A program made the position numbers and the translations under genes. From assembly GCF_938030785.1 (NCBI RefSeq), contig NZ_CALHIK010000192.1, positions 1-13,639 on the forward strand: a DNA stretch of 13,639 bases, in the 5' to 3' direction. Below, one piece after another: positions 7,609-13,639 of this stretch (position 1 is its first letter; every line of letters starts with the position of its first letter). Under the pieces are notes generated by a model that made no database searches, had not been told where the DNA came from, and saw only the letters and a program-made list of their open reading frames with translations. This DNA comes from an uncultured Campylobacter sp. Its GTDB lineage: Bacteria > Campylobacterota > Campylobacteria > Campylobacterales > Campylobacteraceae.

Positions 7609-7635
7609 TATACTTTTAAAAATTTTTACAAAGGA
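7609..7635 (+). promoter_or_regulatory. Promoter -10 box and ribosome site of guaA
   Basis: The 54-bp gap before guaA contains TATACT at 7609-7614, preceded by a T-rich run as in Campylobacter vegetative promoters, which lack a good -35. The ribosome site AAGGA at 7631-7635 stands five bases before the ATG. The leader is too short for a purine riboswitch. guaA can therefore be expressed apart from the lipoprotein gene. Confidence 0.5.
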
Positions 7636-7640
7636 ATTTC

Positions 7641-9176
7641 ATGCAAACGGCAGACATTTTAGTGCTGGACTTCGGCTCCCAATACACCCAGCTGATCGCT
7701 AGGCGCTTGCGCGAACAAGGCGTTTACACCGAGCTGATCGCATACGACGCACCGATCGATAAGATAAAAGCAAAAAACCCCAAAGGCCTTATTTTAAGCG
7801 GCGGACCCGCTAGCGTTTACGCCAAGGATGCGTATTTTTGCGACGATGAAATTTTTGAGCTTGGAATTCCAATTTTAGGTATCTGCTACGGCATGCAGCT
7901 CATCGCGCATAAATTTGGCGCCAGCGTCGTGCCCGCGAGCAAAAAGGAGTACGGCAAGGCTTCTTTGAAACTGCTTCGCGCCAGCAAGCTATTCGGCGGC
8001 GTGGAGGACAACTCTACCGTCTGGATGAGCCATTCGGACAAGGTCGAGAGCCTGCCCGAGGGCTTTGAGGTAATGGCGAGCTCGGATGAGAGCGAGTGGT
8101 GCGTATTCGGCGACGAGATCCGTAAAATTTACGCGCTGCAGTTTCACCCCGAGGTCTGCCACAGCGAGTTCGGCGATAGAATTTTAAAAAATTTCGCCAA
8201 AGAGATCTGCGGAATAACCAGCACTTGGAATATGGGCAGCTTCGCCAAAGAGCAGATGATCAAAATAAAAGAGCGCGTAGGCAGCGCCAAAGTGCTTTGC
8301 GCAGTAAGCGGCGGCGTGGATAGCTCGGTCGTAGCGGCGCTTTTGGCACATGCGGTGCCGCAGAGTCTGATAGCGGTTTTCGTCGATAACGGACTACTCC
8401 GCACTGGCGAGCGCAAGGCGGTAGAGGAGATGTTTAGGCTCAAACTCGGCGTGAGCTTAGACGTAGTCGATGCTAGCGAGCTGTTTTTAAGCAGGCTGAA
8501 AGGGGTGGTCGATCCCGAGCAAAAACGCAAAATCATCGGCGCGACCTTCATCGAGGTTTTCAGCAAAGAGGCGGCAAAATACAAAAACGTAAAATTTCTA
8601 GCCCAGGGTACGCTCTATACCGACATCATCGAAAGCTCCGTCGCAGGCTCAAGCAAAACGATCAAAAGCCACCACAACGTAGGCGGTCTGCCAAAAGATA
8701 TGAAATTTGAACTGATCGAGCCTCTGCGCGAAATTTTTAAAGACGAAGTGCGCCAGCTGGGGCTTGAGCTAGGTCTTTCGCGCGAAGTCGTTTTCCGCCA
8801 TCCATTCCCCGGTCCTGGTCTTGCGATCCGCATAATGGGCGAGGTAAATACGCCGAGTCTCGAGCTGCTACGCAAAGCCGACGTGATCCTACGCGACGAA
8901 CTAAAATCAAGCGGCTGGTACAACAAAACGTGGCAGGCGTTTTGCGTGCTGCTAAACGTGCACTCCGTCGGCGTTATGGGCGATAACCGCACCTACGAAA
9001 ACGCCGTGTGCATACGCGTAGTGGACGCTAGCGACGGTATGACGGCTAGCTTCTCGCGCCTACCGTATGATCTGCTAGAAAACGTCTCTCGCCGCATCAT
9101 AAACGAAGTGGACGGCATCAACCGCGTAGTTTACGACATCTCTAGCAAACCGCCCGCAACGATAGAATGGGAATAA
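7641..9176 (+). CDS. guaA: GMP synthase (glutamine-hydrolysing)
   Basis: GuaA makes GMP from XMP, ATP and glutamine, the last step of guanine nucleotide synthesis in the cytoplasm. At 511 residues it has full family length. The N-terminal class I glutamine amidotransferase has the nucleophile C82 in GICYGMQ and the partners H169 and E171 in QFHPE. The ATP pyrophosphatase domain carries the P-loop SGGVDSS at 223-229. The C-terminal dimerisation domain contains the conserved HPFPGPGLAIRI and ends in KPPATIEWE. All key residues are intact. The start has AAGGA five bases upstream. A housekeeping gene, it marks the left edge of the AT-rich insertion: only 21 bp separate its stop from the OLD-type gene, and the base composition changes sharply there. 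Confidence 0.98.
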   Translation: MQTADILVLDFGSQYTQLIARRLREQGVYTELIAYDAPIDKIKAKNPKGLILSGGPASVYAKDAYFCDDEIFELGIPILGICYGMQLIAHKFGASVVPASKKEYGKASLKLLRASKLFGGVEDNSTVWMSHSDKVESLPEGFEVMASSDESEWCVFGDEIRKIYALQFHPEVCHSEFGDRILKNFAKEICGITSTWNMGSFAKEQMIKIKERVGSAKVLCAVSGGVDSSVVAALLAHAVPQSLIAVFVDNGLLRTGERKAVEEMFRLKLGVSLDVVDASELFLSRLKGVVDPEQKRKIIGATFIEVFSKEAAKYKNVKFLAQGTLYTDIIESSVAGSSKTIKSHHNVGGLPKDMKFELIEPLREIFKDEVRQLGLELGLSREVVFRHPFPGPGLAIRIMGEVNTPSLELLRKADVILRDELKSSGWYNKTWQAFCVLLNVHSVGVMGDNRTYENAVCIRVVDASDGMTASFSRLPYDLLENVSRRIINEVDGINRVVYDISSKPPATIEWE

Positions 9177-9197
9177 AATTGTATTAAGGAAACAGAA

Positions 9198-10877
9198 ATG
9201 AAGCTTATAAAATTTTCGGTTACAAATTATAGGAGTATAACAAAAGCATATAAAATTAGCTTGGAAAATTTTACTGTTTTAGTTGGTAAGAATAACGAAG
9301 GAAAATCTAATTTATTAATGGCATTAAATGCGGCAATGAGTATTTTAATTGAGCATGGAAAGCGCCCAATTATGAGGATAAGACCAACAAGAGACTATGA
9401 TTGGGATAGGGATTTTCCTTTGCAATTAAAAGAACGACGAAGCGGATTAGAGTCTATTTTTAAGCTAGAATTTAAACTAGAAGGTCAAGAGCTTAATGAC
9501 TTTCATCGAGAAACAAAAATAAAGGGAAATGAAGATATACCTATAATAATTAAAGTTGGTAAAAACAATAGACCAATAATTGAGGTTCCCAAAAAGGGTA
9601 GCTCCTCGTATAATAAAAAATCTACACAAGTTGCTAACTTTATTTCCAATAGATTGACTTTTAATTATATACAAGCAATTAGAACTGATGAAATGGCAAT
9701 AGATGTATTGAGGGATGCAATATCGCAAAGAATGGATTCAATAAATGAAGAAATTGAATATAAAAATGCAATAAATAAGATTAATAAATTGCAACAAAAT
9801 GTTTTAGATACAATATCCAAACAATTATTGGAGCCATTAAAAGTTTTTTTGCCAGACCTAAAAGGCGTAAGTATAATGCAAAATAATCATATGCGTTCTT
9901 ATAGATATTTTAGAAGCGATATTGAAATAATAATTGACGATGGAACTCCTACAAGTATAAGCTATAAGGGTGATGGAGTAAAAAGTCTTGTGACTTTAGC
10001 GATACTGAAGGATATGAAGTCCTCAACAGGGGCGTCAATTATAGCAATAGAAGAGCCAGAATCCCACTTGCATTCAGGTGCGATTCATAGTTTAATAGAA
10101 GTTATCCAAAATATCTCTAAAAATAATCAGGTTATAATAACAACACATAATCCTTTATTTGTACAACGCAATAATATCAAGTCTAATGTAATAGTAAATT
10201 CTGGAACTGCTCAATCTGCAAAAAATATTATTGAAATAAGAAATATTTTAGGTGTTTTACCATCAGATAATTTGAAAAGCGCTAGCCATGTATTGGTTGT
10301 GGAGGGGGAGGAAGATAAAATAATTTTGTCAAAAATTTTATCACACAAAAGCCAAAAAATTAATTCAGCTATTTCAAGTAATAAGTTAATTATAAAACCT
10401 TTAGGTGGAACAGGTAATTTAGCTCACGATATTCTTGATTTAAAAAATAGTATGTGTAAATTTTTTATACTATTAGACCATGACGAGGCTGGGCGCTCTG
10501 CAATAAGACTAGCTTTATCGAAATCATTAATTACGGAAGCCGATTATAAATTAACCATTTGTAACGGGAGCCGAGATTCGGAGATTGAAGATTGTTTAAA
10601 AACAGAAGTGTATGAAAAAGTGCTATTAGACGACTTTCAAATTAATTTAAACTGCAAAGAATTTAGAAACAATAAAAAATGGTCCGATAGGGTTAAAGAT
10701 GCAAGATTAAATCAGGGCGGCATGTGGAACGATGAAGTAGAAAACAAAATAAAGCAAAAGGTAGCAAGCTGTGTTTCGCAATGCAGTTGTCCTGTTGAAA
10801 ATATTCTTGTAGAACAAAAATCTGGATTTATAAACGGATTAATTGAATCCCTTGAAAGAATGTTGGAAATATCATAA
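9198..10877 (+). CDS. OLD-family ATP-dependent endonuclease (AAA ATPase plus TOPRIM)
   Basis: A 559-residue OLD (overcoming lysogenization defect) protein. The N-terminal ABC/SMC-type ATPase starts FSVTNYRSI, has Walker A GKNNEGKS (30-37), a degenerate signature YKGDGVKSL near 255, Walker B IAIEEPESH with E285/E286, and an H-loop H317 in TTHNP. The C-terminal TOPRIM nuclease domain has E369 in VVEGEEDK and D427/D429 in LLDHDEAGR, then an acidic stretch DSEIED. All metal-binding positions are kept, so it should be active. No UvrD-like helicase (the GajB partner of class 2), reverse transcriptase or other partner lies beside it, so it fits class 1, stand-alone OLD. Some relatives act against phages or in recombination; a defence role here is inference. 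The ATG has AAGGA seven bases upstream. Its AT-rich composition differs from guaA and the genes downstream. Confidence 0.92.
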   Translation: MKLIKFSVTNYRSITKAYKISLENFTVLVGKNNEGKSNLLMALNAAMSILIEHGKRPIMRIRPTRDYDWDRDFPLQLKERRSGLESIFKLEFKLEGQELNDFHRETKIKGNEDIPIIIKVGKNNRPIIEVPKKGSSSYNKKSTQVANFISNRLTFNYIQAIRTDEMAIDVLRDAISQRMDSINEEIEYKNAINKINKLQQNVLDTISKQLLEPLKVFLPDLKGVSIMQNNHMRSYRYFRSDIEIIIDDGTPTSISYKGDGVKSLVTLAILKDMKSSTGASIIAIEEPESHLHSGAIHSLIEVIQNISKNNQVIITTHNPLFVQRNNIKSNVIVNSGTAQSAKNIIEIRNILGVLPSDNLKSASHVLVVEGEEDKIILSKILSHKSQKINSAISSNKLIIKPLGGTGNLAHDILDLKNSMCKFFILLDHDEAGRSAIRLALSKSLITEADYKLTICNGSRDSEIEDCLKTEVYEKVLLDDFQINLNCKEFRNNKKWSDRVKDARLNQGGMWNDEVENKIKQKVASCVSQCSCPVENILVEQKSGFINGLIESLERMLEIS

Positions 10878-10888
10878 TAATGATATTT
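10867..10888 (+). terminator. AT-rich stem-loop over the stop codon of the OLD-type gene
   Basis: A perfect 9-bp inverted repeat (AAATATCAT, loop AATA, ATGATATTT) covers the TAA stop at 10875-10877. The stem is almost all A-T pairs and only three T residues, part of the stem itself, precede AAAC. It would be a weak terminator at best and may instead protect the 3' end of the mRNA. Confidence 0.35.
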
Positions 10889-10995
10889 AAACAATTTCCT
10901 TAAAATAAAAGTTTGATTTTTTATAAAAGAGCTAATTCTATCATGGTATACAAATTTTATTATGGTAATGTGTAAATGTTGACAATAGAGTTAGA

Positions 10996-11033
10996 TAAAA
11001 TTGAAAATAAGAAAATTGAGAAGGAATAATACG
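10996..11033 (+). promoter_or_regulatory. -10 box, ribosome site and expected start codon (ACG) of the oxidoreductase gene
   Basis: GATAAAAT contains a -10 like TAAAAT at 10996-11001. A TTGACA at 10979-10984 stands only 11 bases upstream, too close to serve as its -35. The ribosome site AAGGA at 11021-11025 is followed, after five bases, by ACG AAA CGA ATC at 11031. This is exactly where the family's usual start (M-K-R-I) is expected. Transcription from this -10 would begin near 11007 and so exclude the in-frame TTG at 11001. Confidence 0.45.
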
Positions 11034-11642
11034 AAACGAATCTGCGTCATCCTGGCACACCCTTACGAAAGAAGCCTAAATGCGGCTATTGCAAACGTAG
11101 CGGTAGAAAAGCTGCAAAATAGCGGCTACGAGGTTAAATTTCATGATCTATATAAGGAGAAATTTAATCCGATCCTTAGCGGCGCTGAGCTCGTGAGCGA
11201 TGAAAGCGACGACGAGCTGTTAAAGGCGCATCAAAAAGACATAGCAAACGCCCACGGCATCGTGATTGTCCATCCGAACTGGTGGGGCGAGCCGCCCGCC
11301 ATCCTCAAGGGCTGGATTGACCGTGTGCTAAGGCAGAGAGTAGCCTACGATTTTGCGCCGGGCGATAACGGCGGCGGGCTTCCGATAGGACTTTTAAAGG
11401 CTAAAGCCGCCGTAGTTTTCAACACCTCCAACACCCCCGAGGCCAGAGAAAACAAGATATTCGGCGATCCGCTGGAAAAAATTTGGAAAAGCTGCATTTT
11501 TGATTTTTGCGGCGTGAAAACCTTTGAGCGGCTGATGTTTAGAGTGGTCGCAGATAGCGACGAAGCTGAGCGAAAGGTCTGGTTAGAGCAGGTAGTGCAG
11601 ACGCTGGATAGGTACTTTCCGAAGCAGATTAATTTGCTTTAA
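11001..11642 (+). CDS. NAD(P)H-dependent flavin oxidoreductase, flavodoxin-like fold
   Basis: A flavoprotein of the Flavodoxin_2 group (relatives: KefF, MdaB, YwrO), which reduces quinones or other electrophiles with NAD(P)H. Seen in the sequence: the first strand ICVILAHP, the flavin-phosphate contact YERSLNAAIA, and the signature HPNWWGEPPAILKGWIDRV near residues 92-111. Domain length is normal at about 200 residues. The start is a problem. The frame opens at TTG 11001 without a ribosome site. Family alignment and a good AAGGA both point to codon 11031, which is ACG, not ATG. The next in-frame Met lies far inside the domain. The gene may initiate at ACG or at an upstream TTG, or may be poorly expressed. 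It stands just right of the AT-rich segment. The coordinates given are the longest conventional frame; the likely protein starts at 11031. Confidence 0.88.
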   Translation: MKIRKLRRNNTKRICVILAHPYERSLNAAIANVAVEKLQNSGYEVKFHDLYKEKFNPILSGAELVSDESDDELLKAHQKDIANAHGIVIVHPNWWGEPPAILKGWIDRVLRQRVAYDFAPGDNGGGLPIGLLKAKAAVVFNTSNTPEARENKIFGDPLEKIWKSCIFDFCGVKTFERLMFRVVADSDEAERKVWLEQVVQTLDRYFPKQINLL

Positions 11643-11763
11643 ATTTAAAAATGCGCTGCTCGCAAAATCCGAACGGCATAGAATTTGACTGCCTATTTAA
11701 ACAGATACGCGCCGAATTCGCTCGCACATTTGGCGAAAAATCTATGAAATTTAGGAGGCAATT

Positions 11764-11964
11764 ATGCTTAGATTAATCGCTGCGATGGCGATTTTAGCGG
11801 CTCTCATATACTTCGTGATGGGCGACGGCGGTAAAAAGACGATCAAAGATTATAAAAATTTCAGCCGCGAGGAGCTGGAGACTTTATGCCTCGAAAAGAA
11901 CGATAAAATCGCCTGCCAGCGCATCGCCGTGGACTATACCAAAGAAAATAAACCGAAAAAATGA
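11764..11964 (+). CDS. Small membrane-anchored protein with a Sel1/Hcp-like cysteine motif
   Basis: A 66-residue protein. Residues 1-19 form one hydrophobic helix with an arginine near the start (signal anchor, no lipobox). The rest is hydrophilic and rich in Lys, Glu and Asp. The part ELETLCLEKNDKIACQRIAV followed by DY resembles a single repeat of Sel1-like or Helicobacter cysteine-rich (Hcp) proteins, where two cysteines within one helix pair form a disulfide; here eight residues separate them. That suggests a periplasmic tail (inference). The ribosome site AGGAGG stands five bases before the ATG and is the strongest in the window, so the gene is very likely real. It follows the oxidoreductase gene by 121 bp. 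I do not recognise the family and give no function. Confidence 0.75.
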   Translation: MLRLIAAMAILAALIYFVMGDGGKKTIKDYKNFSREELETLCLEKNDKIACQRIAVDYTKENKPKK

Positions 11965-12230
11965 TCTAAATTTGCGAGGCTAATTTTACGGTTTCGCTCA
12001 AACAGCGCGCGGTTAAATTTATTTCTAGTCCGATCCAAACTCTGTGCGGATAAATTTGCCTGCAAGGCACGGCTCAGATGCCGATTTGATCGGTACCGAG
12101 CGCCGCGCAAATAGTGTAAATTTAAAAGCAATAATTCAAGTATTAGCATGCACGTCGATAAAACCGCTAGCGCAAATTAAAATCGATAAATCGCGCTGTG
12201 TTCTTTACGCGCAGACAAAAGGAGCGACGG
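11965..12230. other. Intergenic region, no clear element
   Basis: These 266 bases separate the 66-residue gene from the 310-residue gene. There is a short stem (CCGAT at 12081-12085, loop TTG, ATCGG at 12089-12093) without a T run after it. AT-rich boxes such as GATAAA near 12184-12189 could serve as a -10 for the next gene. I see no convincing open frame, RNA gene or operator. Confidence 0.4.
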
Positions 12231-13163
12231 ATGAAAATTTTCACGATTTATAAATTTAACGCCGCAGATCTCGCGCTCATCTCAAAGCACAAAAAGGGCG
12301 TGCTAAAATACGGCAACTTTATCGCGCTAAGTAGTGAGGGCGGCGATAAAAAGGCTATCACGGCGACTGATGACACGCTTTTTATCTACGATTTTAAGAC
12401 GCAGACGGGCACGCGAAAGCGACTAAAGGGCTGCGCGGCGATTTTTAAGCAAGATGAGCTAAATTTCTTGATTTTTACGCGCTCGGGTCAAATTTACCGC
12501 TTAAATTTGAGCGGTTGCGAGCTTAAAATTATCGCTAAAGCTTGCCCTATGACGCAGGTGCAGCGCGCGGGCGGCGGATATTGCATTCGCGTGGGCGAAG
12601 CGGGCGAAAACGGCGAAATAGAGAGTGCTAACGAGCTTGTTTTTACGGACGCGAATTTTAACGTTAAATTCCGCGTAGAGCTGGACTTTGATTTCGATAA
12701 ATTCGAGCTTGCGGCGGGCAGATCAGACGGCTGGTGCGGGTACTTTATAAACGAGCCGAATGAGCTGAGGGTTCTTAATCTTATACGTAGCGATGCGGGC
12801 GGCTTCGAGCACGGCGGCTCGGGCGGATTTACTCAGGACGAGGTGAGTAAATCCAGATGCGAAGCGACGAATAAATTTGAGCAAAATGAGCCCGCCCGAT
12901 ATCTCGCGACAAAGCCTGTTTTGGCGCATAAATTTAAACAAAAGGGTGCGAGAATTTTAGGCGTCGTTACGGCTACTTCTTGCCAGGCTGTGAGCGTAAA
13001 ATACGAAGCGGAGCAAAAGGGCGCATTTGCCGAGCAAAATTTAGCGCCCGAAGGCGTCGAAAAAGAGGAGCATACGCAGCCGCATACCCGCACGTGTCGA
13101 GTGCTAGTAGATAATGCCTACGACGAGGGTGCGGAGCAAATTCTAACCTGCTATGAGATATGA
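12231..13163 (+). CDS. Hypothetical cytoplasmic protein, possible beta-propeller repeats
   Basis: A protein of 310 residues that I do not recognise. It has no signal peptide or membrane helix. Several stretches look like propeller blades of the WD40/PQQ sort, each with short beta strands ending in a turn: TDDTLFIYDFKTQTG, FLIFTRSGQIYRLNLSG and ELVFTDANFNVKFRVEL. From about residue 195 to 240 a Gly-, Ser- and Glu-rich stretch (GGFEHGGSGGF and on) interrupts the pattern, probably a flexible insertion. Nine cysteines are spread over the chain without a metal-site spacing. I chose the ATG at 12231 because AAAAGGAG ends six bases upstream; a GTG at 12198 in frame has no such site. The gene composition matches the other core genes. 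Function is unknown. Confidence 0.8.
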   Translation: MKIFTIYKFNAADLALISKHKKGVLKYGNFIALSSEGGDKKAITATDDTLFIYDFKTQTGTRKRLKGCAAIFKQDELNFLIFTRSGQIYRLNLSGCELKIIAKACPMTQVQRAGGGYCIRVGEAGENGEIESANELVFTDANFNVKFRVELDFDFDKFELAAGRSDGWCGYFINEPNELRVLNLIRSDAGGFEHGGSGGFTQDEVSKSRCEATNKFEQNEPARYLATKPVLAHKFKQKGARILGVVTATSCQAVSVKYEAEQKGAFAEQNLAPEGVEKEEHTQPHTRTCRVLVDNAYDEGAEQILTCYEI

Positions 13164-13639
13164 GTATCCGCTGTAAAGCACGCCTAGTTTGTGAGATGGG
13201 GATGCCCGTATATGCTCTGTCGCGCCACAAAATACTACCCGCGCATTGGAGCAAAGCGATAAAATTTACAGACCCAACAAAAACAGCGTATACGGCGTGT
13301 GTCTTAAACAAAATTTGAAAAATTCAGCCTCCGTATAGCTAATGCTTAGGATTGATACCAACAAGGCAGGCTGCGGCACAACATGCGAGTAAATACGATT
13401 TATAGCCATAATAGCCGTGATATGAGACAAACGACCGCGGCCGTGCGGAGGGCTGCGGCTACGCTACTAATACCCGTGGCGCACCCAAGGTGTTAGCATG
13501 CGGCGAAATGATAGGGGCAATGGGCATGTCTTATCCACGCCTGATCCGAGCTCGACTTACTATGCGCGTATCGGGGCAAGACCATATGTGCTATACCGAC
13601 AGGGTCGCAGCGAGTTCAGTCTGCCGCGCCGTCAGCGCT
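13164..13639. other. Gene-free right end with unusual texture
   Basis: No credible gene, tRNA or repeat is seen in these 476 bases. Up to about 13325 there are still words typical of the window (AAAATTT, AAATTTGAAAAATT). After that such words vanish, G+C rises to about 55% by hand count over 13321-13639, and the sequence looks close to random. One frame is open from ATG 13508 to the window end but shows no known motif or ribosome site. Confidence 0.5.

Larger units (their letters stand above)
9177..11000. other. AT-rich, probably acquired segment between guaA and the oxidoreductase gene
   Basis: Base composition changes abruptly at the guaA stop. The next roughly 1.8 kb is strongly AT-rich (one hand-counted 60-base line has 13 G+C) with codons such as ATA, AAT and TTA, while genes on both sides are near half G+C. 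The segment contains one large gene and a 123-bp AT-rich trailer. I found no integrase, transposase, flanking direct repeat or tRNA at its edges, so the route of entry is unknown. Transfer is inferred from composition alone. Confidence 0.7.

Noticed and set aside
7587..7640. Purine riboswitch or other RNA control before guaA
   Set aside because: The gap is 54 bp including promoter and ribosome site, too short for an aptamer, and no suitable pairing is seen.
9198..10877. Gabija (GajA), PARIS AriA or retron effector instead of stand-alone OLD
   Set aside because: These need a partner gene (UvrD-like helicase, AriB, reverse transcriptase with ncRNA). Guanine nucleotide synthesis lies on one side and a flavin oxidoreductase on the other, with no such partner within the window.
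10979..11001. TTGACA as a -35 with TAAAAT as its -10
   Set aside because: The spacing is 11 bases, far below the 16-18 needed; I keep only the -10 as plausible.
11651..11776. 41-codon open frame from ATG 11651 overlapping the 66-residue gene by 13 bp
   Set aside because: There is no ribosome site, no recognisable motif, and it merely bridges two better-supported genes; a role in coupling cannot be excluded.
12198..12230. Upstream GTG start for the 310-residue protein
   Set aside because: It would add eleven residues without a ribosome site, while ATG 12231 has AAAAGGAG at the right distance.
13508..13639. Partial gene open to the right edge
   Set aside because: Forty-four codons with no ribosome site or motif, in a stretch that does not look like coding DNA of this organism.

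Overview
The window looks like chromosomal DNA of a Campylobacter (Campylobacterota). The evidence is the base composition with its many AAATTT words, short AAGGA-type ribosome sites, Campylobacter-type -10 boxes, and the neighbourhood of uvrC, a small DUF721-like gene and guaA, an order I recall from C. jejuni. The fairly high G+C of the core genes suggests a species of the C. gracilis/rectus/showae/curvus kind rather than C. jejuni. This placement is inference.

Left half, all on the minus strand and read from right to left: a DciA/DUF721-like gene overlaps uvrC. After a 163-bp gap comes a very large hybrid histidine kinase with a periplasmic nitrate/nitrite-type (NIT) sensor, then, 8 bp on, a single-domain CheY-like response regulator, then tRNA-Arg(CCU). 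A perfect 10-bp stem-loop sits on the regulator's stop codon, just before the tRNA. The kinase is a membrane sensor with a dead receiver, a roughly 400-residue Pro/Glu-rich linker, a canonical receiver flanked by an acidic and a basic tract, and a degenerate last receiver. The separate regulator is its obvious partner.

Right half, all on the plus strand: a small LptM-like lipoprotein gene starts divergently and overlaps the 5' end of the DciA-like gene. Then comes guaA with its own promoter, and then a strongly AT-rich stretch (about 9177-11000) holding one gene, a class 1 OLD-type ATPase-TOPRIM nuclease. This looks horizontally acquired and is the best candidate for an accessory, possibly anti-phage, function. 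Immediately after it lies a flavodoxin-fold NAD(P)H oxidoreductase gene whose expected ATG reads ACG, directly behind a good ribosome site. Next come a 66-residue membrane-anchored protein with a Sel1/Hcp-like cysteine motif and a 310-residue cytoplasmic protein with possible beta-propeller repeats.

The last 476 bases have no gene I can support. From about 13326 on they lose the sequence texture of the rest of the window. I found no CRISPR array, no insertion sequence and no rRNA.
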